Assembly: GCA_905479995.1 (NCBI GenBank)
Contig: CAJQON010000006.1
Span: 56,023-120,022 of the forward strand
Direction of reading: 5' to 3'
Length of the DNA: 64,000 nt
Source: an uncultured Flavobacteriales bacterium
Lineage (GTDB): Bacteria; Bacteroidota; Bacteroidia; Flavobacteriales_E; Vicingaceae
This document shows positions 43,861-54,285 of the stretch, piece by piece (position 1 is the first letter of the stretch; each line of letters opens with the position of its first letter). A model generated the notes under the pieces. The model did not search any database. It saw only the letters and a program-made list of their open reading frames with translations, and was not told the DNA's origin. Made by a program: the position numbers and the translations under genes.

Positions 43861-43879
43861 AAATCTATTATTTAGACAC

Positions 43880-43917
43880 AAAAAAAGAGGGTTACAATTT
43901 TGTAACCCTCTTTTTTT
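43880..43917. terminator. Bidirectional terminator
   Basis: The stem GAGGGTTACAA and its complement around TT is extended by A and T runs on the two sides. It lies between the convergent fabI and clpC genes. Confidence 0.94.
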
Positions 43918-43932
43918 GTAAGTAAACTTATC

Positions 43933-46494
43933 TTATTCCGAATCAGGCTTTTTAGCCTCTTTCTTTTTTTTAGGTTTTTCTGCTGTAAAAATCAATTCTT
44001 TTAAAACATCATCCAATTCTACATTTATAGTAGTACCCTCAGATATTTTTGACTGAATAATCTCCTCAGCTAAAGGATCCTCTAAGTATTTTTGAATTGC
44101 TCTCTTAAGCGGTCTTGCTCCGTAATCAGCATCATAACCTTTGTCAGCAATAAAATCTTTAGCAGGTTCAGACAATTCTAAATGATAACCTAAACCTTCA
44201 ACTCTTTCAAACAACTTCACTAATTCAATGTCTATAATTTCATGAATATCTTCTTTAGAAAGAGAATTAAAGATTACAACATCATCAATTCTGTTCAAAA
44301 ATTCAGGAGCAAATGCTTTTTTCAAGGCATTTTGAATAACACCAGAAGAATGTTCTTCTGCACTGTCTTTCTTTGCCGATGTTCCAAAACCAACTCCTTG
44401 TCCGAAATCTTTTAACTGACGAGCACCAATATTTGATGTCATTATAATAATAGTATTCTTGAAATTAATTTTTCTTCCAGAACTATCAGTTAAAATACCA
44501 TCATCCAATGCTTGTAACAATAAGTTAAATACATCAGGATGCGCCTTTTCAATCTCATCTAACAACACAATAGAGTAGGGCTTTCTTCTAACTTTTTCAG
44601 TTAACTGGCCACCTTCTTCATACCCAACATATCCTGGAGGAGCACCAACTAGTCTTGATACAGCAAACTTTTCCATGTACTCACTCATATCAATCCTAAT
44701 TAAAGAATCTTCAGAATCGAATAAATAACGAGAAAGCACTTTTGCTAACTGAGTTTTACCAACTCCAGTAGGTCCTAAAAATATAAATGAACCAATTGGC
44801 TTATTAGGATCTTTTAATCCAGCTCTATTTCGTTGAATTGCTTTAACAACTTTTTTAACGGCTTCATTCTGACCGATAACCTTGTCGTTAATTTCATCAT
44901 ACATTTTAAACAGCTTCTCGCCTTCAGCTTGAGCAATTCTTTTAGTAGGAATCCCAGTCATCATACCAACAACTTCTGCAACATCTTGGTCGCTAACAAC
45001 CTCACGGTTATTTTTGGTTTCTTCATCCCAAGCATTTTTAGCAGTAGTCAACTCTTTTATTAAGTTACGTTCATCATCACGTAATTGAGCGGCCTCTTCA
45101 TATTTTTGGCTACGAACAACATGATTTTTCTTATCCTTAATCTCTTCAATTTTCTTTTCAATATCAATAATGTTCTTTGGAACCTTAATATTGGTAATGT
45201 GAACTCGAGAACCTGCTTCATCTAAAGCATCAATAGCTTTATCTGGCAAATGTCTGTCTGTCATGTATCTATCTGTAAGATTTACACAAGCGTCAATAGC
45301 CTCATCTGTGTAGGCAACGTTATGATGGTCTTCGTATTTCTCTTTAATGTTGTTTAGAATCTGAACCGTTTCTTCAACAGAAGTAGGTTCTACTACAACT
45401 TTTTGAAATCTTCTTTCTAAAGCGCCATCTTTTTCTATGTGCTGACGGTATTCATCTAAAGTTGTTGCTCCAATACATTGAAGTTCACCTCTAGCCAATG
45501 CAGGTTTGAACATGTTAGATGCATCTAAAGAACCAGACGCTCCTCCAGCTCCTATAATAGTATGAATTTCATCTATAAATAAAATAATGTCTGGAGATTT
45601 TTCCAATTCATTCATTACAGCTTTCATCCGTTCTTCAAACTGTCCTCTATACTTTGTTCCAGCAACTAATGAAGCTAAATCAAGTGTAACAATTCGTTTT
45701 CCAAAAAGCACTCTAGATACTTTCTTTTGGATAATTCTTAATGCTAAACCTTCTGCTATGGCAGATTTACCAACACCTGGTTCACCAATTAGTATAGGAT
45801 TGTTCTTTTTTCTTCTACTTAAAATTTGAGAAACACGCTCTATTTCTTTTTCTCGACCTACTATTGGGTCTAATTTCCCATCTTCGGCATACTTTGTTAA
45901 GTCTCTACCAAAATTATCTAAAACAGGTGTTTTAGATTTTGAAGATCCTTTTTGAGCACCGCCACCACCAGAACCGCTACTTCCCATGAATTCTTTTCCT
46001 GCATCATCACCATCATCTGGTGTACCAGGAAATTCTGCTCTCGGTTGATTGTCTTCTGTAACGTTTAACATAAAAATTTCTTCTTTTACTGATTCGTAAT
46101 TTACATTTAATGCATTTAGTGCATTGGTAGCAATGTTGTCTTCCCCTTTTAATATAGAAAGCAACAAATGTTCTGTACCTATAATATTGTTCTTAAAAAC
46201 CTTGGCTTCTAAGTAGGTGATTTTTAATACTTTTTCTGCTTGTTTTACCAACGGAATGTTAGCCATAGGGCTACTTGCTGTATTACCCACCTTGGTAGAT
46301 GTTTCAATTCGTTTTCTTAACTCCTTTAAATCTACCCCTAAATTGGTTAAAATTTTGGTCGCTAAACCATTGCCTTCACGAATAATTCCTAACAATAAGT
46401 GTTCTACACCTATATAGTCATGACCTAATCGAAGAGCTTCTTCTTTACTGAAGGTAATAACATCCTTCACTTTTGCTGAAAAATTTGCGTCCAT
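43933..46494 (-). CDS. clpC: ATP-dependent Clp protease ATPase subunit ClpC
   Basis: An 853-residue Hsp100 unfoldase. Two Clp N-terminal repeats (about 1-140) precede a glycine/serine-rich linker, the first AAA module (Walker A GEPGVGKSAIAEG), a middle coiled coil with a UVR-like segment (KYEEAAQLRDDERNLIKEL) and the second AAA module (GPTGVGKTQLAKVL). The GVGFGTS segment holds the VGF loop that docks ClpP. It unfolds damaged or regulated proteins and feeds them to ClpP, which is not in the window. The gene ends in a lysine-rich tail. No McsA/McsB or CtsR genes are adjacent, unlike in Firmicutes. Confidence 0.96.
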   Translation of the reverse strand: MDANFSAKVKDVITFSKEEALRLGHDYIGVEHLLLGIIREGNGLATKILTNLGVDLKELRKRIETSTKVGNTASSPMANIPLVKQAEKVLKITYLEAKVFKNNIIGTEHLLLSILKGEDNIATNALNALNVNYESVKEEIFMLNVTEDNQPRAEFPGTPDDGDDAGKEFMGSSGSGGGGAQKGSSKSKTPVLDNFGRDLTKYAEDGKLDPIVGREKEIERVSQILSRRKKNNPILIGEPGVGKSAIAEGLALRIIQKKVSRVLFGKRIVTLDLASLVAGTKYRGQFEERMKAVMNELEKSPDIILFIDEIHTIIGAGGASGSLDASNMFKPALARGELQCIGATTLDEYRQHIEKDGALERRFQKVVVEPTSVEETVQILNNIKEKYEDHHNVAYTDEAIDACVNLTDRYMTDRHLPDKAIDALDEAGSRVHITNIKVPKNIIDIEKKIEEIKDKKNHVVRSQKYEEAAQLRDDERNLIKELTTAKNAWDEETKNNREVVSDQDVAEVVGMMTGIPTKRIAQAEGEKLFKMYDEINDKVIGQNEAVKKVVKAIQRNRAGLKDPNKPIGSFIFLGPTGVGKTQLAKVLSRYLFDSEDSLIRIDMSEYMEKFAVSRLVGAPPGYVGYEEGGQLTEKVRRKPYSIVLLDEIEKAHPDVFNLLLQALDDGILTDSSGRKINFKNTIIIMTSNIGARQLKDFGQGVGFGTSAKKDSAEEHSSGVIQNALKKAFAPEFLNRIDDVVIFNSLSKEDIHEIIDIELVKLFERVEGLGYHLELSEPAKDFIADKGYDADYGARPLKRAIQKYLEDPLAEEIIQSKISEGTTINVELDDVLKELIFTAEKPKKKKEAKKPDSE

Positions 46495-46714
46495 AGTTTA
46501 AATTTGAATACTCAATACCTCTAAAGTTAGGATTAATTGAGCTATTCCAAAAATAATAATATATCAAATTATGGGAATAAAAATATGTAGGCCTTTTTCA
46601 ACAGATTTTTGTTAGTAAGTAACTGTAAAAATGTAGTCTATAAAAGGGCTGTTTTTCGTATTTTCGATGTCTTTGAAAAGAAGACTATAATTACGTAGAA
46701 TAATAGATAAAAAT

Positions 46715-49396
46715 ATGGCAGAAGGAGAAAAAATAATTCAGATTAATATTGAAGAAGAAATGAAATCAGCTTACATCGATTATTCGATGTCTGTAATTGT
46801 TTCTAGAGCATTACCTGATGTAAGAGACGGTTTAAAGCCAGTACATAGAAGGGTATTGTTTGGGATGTTAGATTTGGGCGTTCGTTCAAATAGTCCGTTT
46901 AAAAAGTCGGCTAGAATTGTTGGTGAAGTATTGGGTAAGTATCATCCGCATGGTGATACCTCTGTATACGATGCAATGGTACGTATGGCTCAAGAATGGT
47001 CGTTAAGGTACATGCTGGTTGACGGACAAGGAAACTTTGGTTCAGTTGATGGTGATAGTCCAGCAGCAATGAGGTATACTGAAGCTAGATTGAGAAAGAT
47101 TGCTGAAGAGATGTTAGCTGATATTGAAAAAGATACTGTTGACTTTAGCTTAAACTTTGATGATTCTTTACAAGAACCTACAGTTCTTCCTTCTAGAATA
47201 CCTGCTTTATTGCTAAACGGTGCTTCTGGTATTGCAGTTGGTATGGCTACAAATATGGCTCCACATAATTTAACTGAAGTTATTGATGGTATTACTGCAT
47301 ATATAGATAATAAAGACATTGATATTGATGGCTTAATGCAACATGTTAAGGCACCAGATTTTCCAACAGGAGGTATTATTTATGGTTACCAAGGTGTAAA
47401 AGATGCATTTCATACCGGGAAAGGTAGAATTGTAATGAGAGCCAAAACAGAATTGGAAGAAACTAATTCTGGACGATTTAGAATTATCATATCCGAAATA
47501 CCTTATCAGGTAAATAAGGCTGATATGATTAAAAAGACAGCAGACCTTATTAATGATAAAAAAATAGAAGGTATATCTGATATTAGAGATGAATCGGATA
47601 GAAATGGAATGCGTATTGTTTATGAATTAAAAAGAGATGCTATACCTAATGTAGTATTAAACAACTTATTTAAACAAACAGCTTTACAAACATCTTTTAG
47701 TGTAAACAACATTGCTTTGGTTAAAGGAAGACCAGTTGTACTGAACTTAAAAGACATTATTGTAGAGTTTGTTGAGTTTAGACATGAAGTGGTTGTTCGT
47801 AGAACAAAATACGAATTAAGGAAAGCAGAAGAGAGAGCTCATATTTTAGAAGGATTAATCATTGCTTCAGACAATATTGATGAAGTAATTGAAATCATTA
47901 AGAAATCGAAAACGCCAGACTTGGCCATTGAAAACTTAATGGAAAGATTTAAGCTTTCTGAGCTTCAGTCTCGTGCAATAGTTGATATGAGATTACGTCA
48001 GTTAACTGGCTTAATGCAAGACAAGCTAAGATCGGAATACGATGAGATTATGGCTTTAATTAACGACTTAAAAGATATTTTAGGTAGTGAAGAAAGAAGA
48101 ATGAAGATTATTAAGGATGAATTAATTGAAGTTCAAACTAAATATGGTGATGAAAGAAGAAGTGTTATTGAATATGCTGGAGGAGACTTTAGTATAGAGG
48201 ATATGATACCTGATGAAACGGTAGTTGTTACCATTTCTAGATTGGGATACATGAAGCGTACTTCATTAAGTGAATATCGTTTACAAAATAGAGGGGGAGT
48301 AGGTTCCAAAGGAACTGCTACAAGAGATGAAGATTTCTTAGAACAACTATTTGTAGCTACAACTCATAACTACTTGTTAATCTTTACCGAAAAAGGTAAA
48401 TGTTTCTGGATGAGAGTATTTGAAATCCCTGAAGGAACCAAACAATCTAAAGGAAGAGCAATTCAAAACTTAATTAACATTGAATCTGATGATAAAGTAT
48501 TGGCTTACATTAATGTAAAAGACATTAAGAGTGAAGATTACTTAAAAAGACCAGCAACTCAATTAGATATTGACAATGGTTTTGCTGAAGGATTGGATGA
48601 ATTGGTTGATCAGTACTACATTATAATGTGTACTAAAAATGGTACAGTTAAGAAAACGGCTTTAGAAGCTTATTCTAGACCAAGAGTAAATGGAATTAAC
48701 GCAATTACCATTAAAGAAGGCGACCAATTATTAGAAGCTAAATTAACAACAGGTTCTGATGAAATATTAATGGCCCTTGAATCTGGAAAAGCAATTCGAT
48801 TTAACGAATCTAAAACAAGACCAATGGGTAGAAATGCTTCTGGTGTTAGAGGAATTCGTTTAGCCGATGAAAAAGATGCTGTAGTTGGTATGATAACTAT
48901 TCCTGATGTAGATAATGCTAATGTGTTGGTAGTTTCTGAAAACGGTTATGGTAAACGCTCAGATATTGAGGATTATCGTGTAACCAATAGAGGTGGTAAA
49001 GGTGTTAAAACGATAAGCATTACTGAAAAAACAGGTAAATTAATTGCCATTAAAAACGTTACAGATAATGATGATTTAATGATCATTAATAAATCTGGAA
49101 TAGTTATTCGTTTAGCTGTAGAAGATTTAAGGGTTATGGGTAGAGCAACTCAAGGAGTTAAATTGATTAACTTAAAAGGAAGTGATCAAATAGCTGCCGT
49201 TGCTAAAGTGGAGAAATCGGAAGAAGAAGATATTGAAGATGCAGTTGTATTAGATGAAGATGGAAACCCTATCGTTACTGAGGCAGTAGCTACAGCAGAA
49301 ACATCGGAAGAAACGACTAAAGACGATGCTCCAGAAGCTGATGAGGATGAAACGACCGATAATGGCACTGATGTTGATAATGAAGATGAAGAATAA
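46715..49396 (+). CDS. gyrA: DNA gyrase subunit A
   Basis: An 893-residue type II topoisomerase subunit. The catalytic tyrosine is Tyr121 ([10 protein letters not shown]). The quinolone-resistance region reads [14 protein letters not shown], with threonine 82 at the position of E. coli Ser83 and the downstream aspartate (Asp86) intact. The C-terminal beta-pinwheel repeats carry a GyrA box ([11 protein letters not shown]), which separates it from ParC. A long acidic tail (about 830-893, rich in E, D and T) follows. gyrB is not adjacent. The next gene starts 22 bases later and may be cotranscribed. Confidence 0.97.
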   Translation: MAEGEKIIQINIEEEMKSAYIDYSMSVIVSRALPDVRDGLKPVHRRVLFGMLDLGVRSNSPFKKSARIVGEVLGKYHPHGDTSVYDAMVRMAQEWSLRYMLVDGQGNFGSVDGDSPAAMRYTEARLRKIAEEMLADIEKDTVDFSLNFDDSLQEPTVLPSRIPALLLNGASGIAVGMATNMAPHNLTEVIDGITAYIDNKDIDIDGLMQHVKAPDFPTGGIIYGYQGVKDAFHTGKGRIVMRAKTELEETNSGRFRIIISEIPYQVNKADMIKKTADLINDKKIEGISDIRDESDRNGMRIVYELKRDAIPNVVLNNLFKQTALQTSFSVNNIALVKGRPVVLNLKDIIVEFVEFRHEVVVRRTKYELRKAEERAHILEGLIIASDNIDEVIEIIKKSKTPDLAIENLMERFKLSELQSRAIVDMRLRQLTGLMQDKLRSEYDEIMALINDLKDILGSEERRMKIIKDELIEVQTKYGDERRSVIEYAGGDFSIEDMIPDETVVVTISRLGYMKRTSLSEYRLQNRGGVGSKGTATRDEDFLEQLFVATTHNYLLIFTEKGKCFWMRVFEIPEGTKQSKGRAIQNLINIESDDKVLAYINVKDIKSEDYLKRPATQLDIDNGFAEGLDELVDQYYIIMCTKNGTVKKTALEAYSRPRVNGINAITIKEGDQLLEAKLTTGSDEILMALESGKAIRFNESKTRPMGRNASGVRGIRLADEKDAVVGMITIPDVDNANVLVVSENGYGKRSDIEDYRVTNRGGKGVKTISITEKTGKLIAIKNVTDNDDLMIINKSGIVIRLAVEDLRVMGRATQGVKLINLKGSDQIAAVAKVEKSEEEDIEDAVVLDEDGNPIVTEAVATAETSEETTKDDAPEADEDETTDNGTDVDNEDEE

Positions 49397-49418
49397 TAAT
49401 TTTACAAAAAAAAAGGCG

Positions 49419-50687
49419 ATGAAAAAATATATCTTATTAAGCTTGGCTGTTGCAAGTGCATCAGTAGGCTTTTCACAAAAATCGAAGGTAGTTAGTGCTT
49501 ACAACTATAATAAAGCATTTACTAGATCACAAAAATGTAATGAGTTAAAAAATGGTTTAGAAGCCATTAATGCAGCTAAAGACCATGACCAGACAAAACA
49601 TTGGGCTAAAACATGGTATTATAGAGGAAACCTTTATTGGAATATTTTGGCTACCAATAAAGTAGAATGTAAAACATTGGCTCCAGATGCTTTAGAACAG
49701 TGTACACAATCGTATTTAAAAGCGTTGGTATTAAATTTTGAAGATCCGGAATTGAAAAAATTAGATCTTGAAAAAGAGGATGGTTCAGATGTAATGAAAT
49801 TCTTTCAAGCTTTACAAAGTAAGCCAAAGGTTGATGATGAAATGTACTTGATGAAAATTATGGGAGAAAAATTCCCTGGTATAGCAGGAGAGTATGCTAA
49901 TAAAGGGTTTAATGAGTTTAATAAGAATGACTACAAAGCTGCTCAAGAGAGTTTTGGACAATCTATGATGATTAGTCAGTTGACAGGTAAAATGGATACA
50001 ACTATTTTGTACAACACTGCTTTGGCTTCAGAATATGCTGAAGATTATGAAGGTGCTGTTCAATTGTATGAAACTTTAACAATGTTAAAATATAATTCTG
50101 ATGACAAAGGACCATCATTGTATTTATCTCTTTCAAAAATCAGTAAAATTCAAAAAGATACGGTTAAAGCAAACAAATATATTGCAAAAGGTAGGGTTGC
50201 TTACCCAAACAATCAGGCTTTAATTTTTGAAGAAATAGATTATTTCTTGAAGACAAATAAAAATGATGAAGCATTGGCCAACTTAAATAAAGCCATAGAA
50301 AATGACAATGACAATGCATTTTTGTACTATGTAAGAGGTAATGTTTATGACAAACTAAAAGATAAGGATAACGCTTTTAAAAATTATGAGAAAGCAATAG
50401 AACTAGATCCTAAGCAACATGATGCTTATTATAACTTAGGTGCTCATTACTATAATGTTGGAGTTTCTAAATTAAAAGAAGCAGAAGATTTACCATTGAG
50501 CCAAGCAAAAAAATATGATGCCTTAAAAGCTGAAGCGAAAGTAGAGTTTGGTAAAGGATTGCCTTACATTGAAAAAGCACACGAAATCAAGCCATCTGAT
50601 ACTGAAACAGGTACGATGTTGATTAAATTGTACACGCATACAGGACAATACGAAAAATCGAAAGAGATTAAAGCAAAGTTTAAATAA
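49419..50687 (+). CDS. Exported TPR protein
   Basis: A 422-residue protein with a signal peptide (MKKYILLSLAVASASVGFSQ). The ATG at 49419 is chosen. An in-frame start at 49326 would lie within gyrA and add a non-signal N-terminus. The rest is almost all tetratricopeptide repeats, with clear copies in AAQESFGQSMMISQLTGKMD, LANLNKAIENDNDNAFLYYV and AFKNYEKAIELDPKQHDAYY. It is probably a periplasmic or outer-membrane-associated scaffold. Its pairing with gyrA is, to my recollection, common in Bacteroidota, but no function follows from it. Confidence 0.85.
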   Translation: MKKYILLSLAVASASVGFSQKSKVVSAYNYNKAFTRSQKCNELKNGLEAINAAKDHDQTKHWAKTWYYRGNLYWNILATNKVECKTLAPDALEQCTQSYLKALVLNFEDPELKKLDLEKEDGSDVMKFFQALQSKPKVDDEMYLMKIMGEKFPGIAGEYANKGFNEFNKNDYKAAQESFGQSMMISQLTGKMDTTILYNTALASEYAEDYEGAVQLYETLTMLKYNSDDKGPSLYLSLSKISKIQKDTVKANKYIAKGRVAYPNNQALIFEEIDYFLKTNKNDEALANLNKAIENDNDNAFLYYVRGNVYDKLKDKDNAFKNYEKAIELDPKQHDAYYNLGAHYYNVGVSKLKEAEDLPLSQAKKYDALKAEAKVEFGKGLPYIEKAHEIKPSDTETGTMLIKLYTHTGQYEKSKEIKAKFK

Positions 50688-50703
50688 TTAAGCTTTAGGC
50701 AAA

Positions 50704-50740
50704 TAAAAAAGGGAGTTCAAATTTGATCTCCCTTTTTTTA
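50704..50740. terminator. Bidirectional terminator
   Basis: AAAAAAGGGAG and CTCCCTTTTTT enclose an inner TCAAATTTGA stem with one mismatch between the two. It lies between the TPR gene and the convergent 55-residue membrane-protein gene. Confidence 0.9.
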
Positions 50741-50758
50741 TGTGTTATAATTTAAAGT

Positions 50759-50926
50759 TTAAAATGCTAGGTAAGCTATGCTAATAATAGAAACAATCAT
50801 AAAAGCGATAGATATATAGCCTGCGTTTTTGTCTTTAGTACGCATGGAGGCAATCATATAGATTATTGACATAACAAAGGCTACAACCCCAATAAAACCC
50901 ATTAATAAAAGAAGGAAGTCAGACAT
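50759..50926 (-). CDS. Small membrane protein, 55 residues
   Basis: A short open frame read directly from the sequence. It encodes MSDFLLLLMGFIGVVAFVMS, then a polar turn with SMRTKDKNAG, then a second hydrophobic stretch (YISIAFMIVSIISIAYLAF) before the stop. Two membrane helices joined by a short basic loop are predicted. The ATG is two bases after the stop of the DUF5686 gene, which supports translation in the same transcript, and the terminator downstream closes the unit. No family is recognised and function is unknown. It is too small for many gene callers. Confidence 0.72.
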   Translation of the reverse strand: MSDFLLLLMGFIGVVAFVMSIIYMIASMRTKDKNAGYISIAFMIVSIISIAYLAF

Positions 50927-50928
50927 AC

Positions 50929-53508
50929 TTAAAAATCAATTTTACCTTTAGCTCTAATTCCTAATCCTTGTACACCAAACGTAGAACTAATGTTCGGGTT
51001 ATCTAAGTAAGTTAAACGCTGTAAAAGCTCTAATCTAAAAACTTTAAACAAATTCATTACACCAACACTTGCTTCTACATAAGGTATTCCTTTGTCAAAG
51101 GCAAACGTTGAAGGATTTCCATCTACATCTGTTGGGAAACGATATAATTCAGGATGAATGTTTGGGTCGTTTTCGGGGGTAAGGTTTCCGTATAATGCCT
51201 TAAAGGATAATACCTCTCGAAGTTTTAAATGTTTAAAAAGCGGCAATTTGTTAAAGATAAATCCATTAAAATAATGCGTTATTTTTAAACTGGCATATTC
51301 ATCACTTAAAAATTCCATAAAGTTCATCATGTTAAACGAAGTTTCTTGCAAAAAGAAAGACTGATTGGCCTGAGGAAGATTTAATAGTGGGTAGGGTACT
51401 TTTCCAAATACTTTTCCGCCTTCAACCTCGACATCTGTAAAACCTAATTGAGCTAAGTAAAAACGCTTAAATGTATAACCCGCAAGCCTAGAGAATTTTA
51501 TATTCCCATTGGTTAATCCGTCAATACCTTGACGGTAATTTACCCTAAAAATTGGGTACTTGTTTGGCAATGGTAACCTAAAGTTCTTTCCTTGGTAAAA
51601 TTGTTCGTTAGGAGCAAATCTTAAGTTTACATCAAAAGCATCAGTTCTAATGGCATCTGCAGAAACAGGAATAGGATCACCAGTAACAAACTCCAAACGT
51701 CCTATTGGTCGTTGTTTTTTATACTCATAAATTAAATTGTATGAAAATCCACTGTGATTTTCTTTGTTGTAATCGATTTTATAAGAATCAAAAAAGATCA
51801 TTTGATCTGAAGCACCTCTTTTAAAAGAAAGTAAAAAGTTATCATCATTTAAAAACTGTAAATCTTGTCCTGGAAAAATCGTTTCTTTTTGATAGTGAAC
51901 AAGTATTCTGTTTTGAGGATTGTCTAAGAAATTCTTATTAAAGGAATGAGTAAAGGCAAATAAACCTTTCCATTCTTCATCTCTAAAACCATAAGCACTA
52001 TAGTGCTCAAACATATTTTTCTTACTAAATTTTTGTGTCGTTCTAAATCCTGCTCTTAAACGAAAACCTTCAATATCGTTAAAACTATAAAAGGAGGGAA
52101 GTGGTCCTAATTCAATCGGACCAATGTCATGCCATCCACTAATTAATAAAAAGGTAATGTCCATTACTCTTTTAAATGCAGGTATTTTTTGAATACTATC
52201 TATCATGTTGTAAACACCAGCTTCTTGTTCTGTTAGTGTATCTGGTCTGGTTTTGTTCCAAAACGAATCAGTCTTATTGTCTAAATCTTCTTCCTTAATT
52301 ATTTTTTCTACCCTATTGTAAATTTCTTTGTCACCTTCTTTATTAAATACAAAATTGTCATAGTTTACCGTTTTCTTTCCAAACATTCCTCGTCCTTTTC
52401 TGGTAAGGTTGTAATCAATAATCAATTTATCCTTAGTTAACATCCACACACTATCATTGTATAAAGTGTACTCTTGATCTAGGTGTAAATCTTTAACAAA
52501 ATTTAAATTAATTTCATCAGTAATGCTCATTACTACTTTGGTAACAGCATACGTAGATGAATCGTTTAGAATGTATAAACTTCCTTTAAAAGCAAAATCA
52601 GCTTTGTTTCTAGGCGTAAAGGCCAAATTGATGCATTCACGCCCGTTTATATCAAGTGTATCAATAATAAAGTACTTGTAAATAGAGGTTCCTAATCCAG
52701 AAATTGGGCTGGTAAATTGATTGGATAAAAGATCTATGTTGTTGTCGTAAATATCGATGTCTTGATAAAGCTTATCCATAATAAATGAAACACCATTATC
52801 ATCCAAATAACCATCAAAACCAGTCATTTTTGTACCATACTGGTATTCCTTTAAGGTTTTTGGCTTTTTCCTATAATACATCTTCGATGCCGTTTCTCTT
52901 AAGAAAATAGGTAGGTATGGTTTTCCGTTTACCTCAGATGTATCAATGTGATCAATTACTACTTGAAATTTCTTTTTAAGCCAACCTTTATTTAAAAAGT
53001 CATCAGTAATATTGTTTAAATCTATTTCAATTTTTTCATACTTATCGTATTCGTAAAAATTCATTGCTTCTTTACGGTTGTCGTCTTTATGATCAATAAC
53101 TCTTTTTATTAAAGCAACAGCAGGATTATCTTTATTTCTATATCTTTTCTTATCCGCTTTTACGGTAAAAGTCTCCATTTCAATGGCATCATTTTTTAAT
53201 TGAAAGTTGATGGTTTGGTTTTTTCCTAATTCAATTGTTCTTGAACTCGTTTTATAGCCTACAAATGAAGCTAGTAAAGTTCCAGTTGCCCATTGGGTTT
53301 CTAAATTAAATTTCCCATCAAAATCTGTAGTTGTTCCAACATTTGCACCTTTAAAGGTGATGTTTACAAAAGGAAGTGGTTCCTTTGTTTTTGAGTCAAC
53401 AACAGTACCTTTAATGATGGTTAGTTTTTGAGCCTCAACATTTATTCCAACCAGGCCAAGTAGACTCAGTAAAAATAATTTAGTAATGGTTGTTTTAATT
53501 GTTTTCAA
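50929..53508 (-). CDS. DUF5686 outer-membrane protein with carboxypeptidase-regulatory domain
   Basis: An 859-residue exported protein. A signal peptide (LFLLSLLGLVGINVEAQ) precedes a carboxypeptidase-regulatory-like domain (about 32-112: GTVVDSKTKEPLPFVNITFK, GTTTDFDGKF). The rest matches the DUF5686 family, beginning with DNPAVALIKRVIDHKDDNRK. Its C-terminal third alternates strands and ends in an aromatic residue (KGKIDF), as expected for an outer-membrane beta barrel. The start codon is TTG at 53506-53508. No partner TonB box is evident. The small membrane protein is its probable operon partner. Confidence 0.88.
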   Translation of the reverse strand: MKTIKTTITKLFLLSLLGLVGINVEAQKLTIIKGTVVDSKTKEPLPFVNITFKGANVGTTTDFDGKFNLETQWATGTLLASFVGYKTSSRTIELGKNQTINFQLKNDAIEMETFTVKADKKRYRNKDNPAVALIKRVIDHKDDNRKEAMNFYEYDKYEKIEIDLNNITDDFLNKGWLKKKFQVVIDHIDTSEVNGKPYLPIFLRETASKMYYRKKPKTLKEYQYGTKMTGFDGYLDDNGVSFIMDKLYQDIDIYDNNIDLLSNQFTSPISGLGTSIYKYFIIDTLDINGRECINLAFTPRNKADFAFKGSLYILNDSSTYAVTKVVMSITDEINLNFVKDLHLDQEYTLYNDSVWMLTKDKLIIDYNLTRKGRGMFGKKTVNYDNFVFNKEGDKEIYNRVEKIIKEEDLDNKTDSFWNKTRPDTLTEQEAGVYNMIDSIQKIPAFKRVMDITFLLISGWHDIGPIELGPLPSFYSFNDIEGFRLRAGFRTTQKFSKKNMFEHYSAYGFRDEEWKGLFAFTHSFNKNFLDNPQNRILVHYQKETIFPGQDLQFLNDDNFLLSFKRGASDQMIFFDSYKIDYNKENHSGFSYNLIYEYKKQRPIGRLEFVTGDPIPVSADAIRTDAFDVNLRFAPNEQFYQGKNFRLPLPNKYPIFRVNYRQGIDGLTNGNIKFSRLAGYTFKRFYLAQLGFTDVEVEGGKVFGKVPYPLLNLPQANQSFFLQETSFNMMNFMEFLSDEYASLKITHYFNGFIFNKLPLFKHLKLREVLSFKALYGNLTPENDPNIHPELYRFPTDVDGNPSTFAFDKGIPYVEASVGVMNLFKVFRLELLQRLTYLDNPNISSTFGVQGLGIRAKGKIDF

Positions 53509-53601
53509 ATCAATAATAAATAAGTGAGCAAAGCTAATTAAAACCTTGAACGCGATTGCAATTATGTTATTGTTTTTTTATTAAGAATTGGCAAGGTCGT
53601 T

Positions 53602-53634
53602 GTAATGGCTTTATATAAAAAAATTATCCATTAC
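53602..53634. repeat. GTAATGG/CCATTAC dyad
   Basis: Seven-base inverted arms separated by 19 bases, lying in the divergent gap and ending about 20 bases before the redoxin ATG. A possible operator overlapping the promoter, but unproven. Confidence 0.3.
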
Positions 53635-53653
53635 TTTTATAAAAATATATTTT

Positions 53654-54283
53654 ATGAAATATGCACTAATCTTTCTGCTCTTTTCTCCAATTATTGGAGT
53701 TTCTCAACAAGACAATTCTAAATTGATAAAAAAGGGAATTGATACCGATAAATATGTTCCAAAAGGAATAGTAGTAGGAGAGAATGCTCCTGTTATTATA
53801 GGTAAATCTGTTGATGGTTTTACAATTAATAGTTCCGAAATTTTAAAAGATCAAGAAGTTGTTGTGATTTTTTATAGGGGTAAATGGTGTCCGGTATGTA
53901 ATCGATATTTAAGTAACTTGAGTGATTCGCTAAAATATATCACAGAAAAAGAAGCTCAAGTTTTAGTAATAGGTCCAGAAAATTTTGAAAGTGCAGAGCA
54001 ATCTGCTGAAAAAGCTGAAGCAAAATTTACGTTAATTCCTGACACTACTTTACAAATTTTAAAAGATTTTGATGTGTTATTTAATGTTACTAAAGGATAT
54101 CAAAAGAGAATAAAAACTTTTAAAGGAACTGATATTGCTGAAAACAATAATCAAGAAGAAGCAGCTTTACCCGTTCCTGCTACATATATTATTGGTAAAG
54201 ACGGAAAAATTAAATGGCGACATTTTAACTACGATTACTCCAAAAGAGCTTCTGTTAAAGCTATTGTAACTAACCTTAAGTAA
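53654..54283 (+). CDS. Peroxiredoxin-like thioredoxin-fold protein, exported
   Basis: A 209-residue protein with a signal peptide (ALIFLLFSPIIGVSQ). The redoxin domain begins with VVGENAPVIIG and contains the redox motif YRGKWCPVCNRYL (Cys79 and Cys82), like the AhpC/TSA 'peroxiredoxin-like' group. The C-terminal VPATYIIGKDGKIKWRHF is the cis-proline end of the fold. It probably acts as a periplasmic peroxidase or thiol oxidoreductase. Its stop lies two bases from the stop of the convergent SulP gene, so there is no room for a terminator between them. Confidence 0.88.
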   Translation: MKYALIFLLFSPIIGVSQQDNSKLIKKGIDTDKYVPKGIVVGENAPVIIGKSVDGFTINSSEILKDQEVVVIFYRGKWCPVCNRYLSNLSDSLKYITEKEAQVLVIGPENFESAEQSAEKAEAKFTLIPDTTLQILKDFDVLFNVTKGYQKRIKTFKGTDIAENNNQEEAALPVPATYIIGKDGKIKWRHFNYDYSKRASVKAIVTNLK

Positions 54284-54285
54284 AG

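Noticed and set aside
46715..49396. Threonine at the gyrase quinolone-resistance position as an acquired resistance mutation
   Set aside because: Threonine at this position is a natural state in many bacteria and cannot be read as acquired without relatives for comparison.
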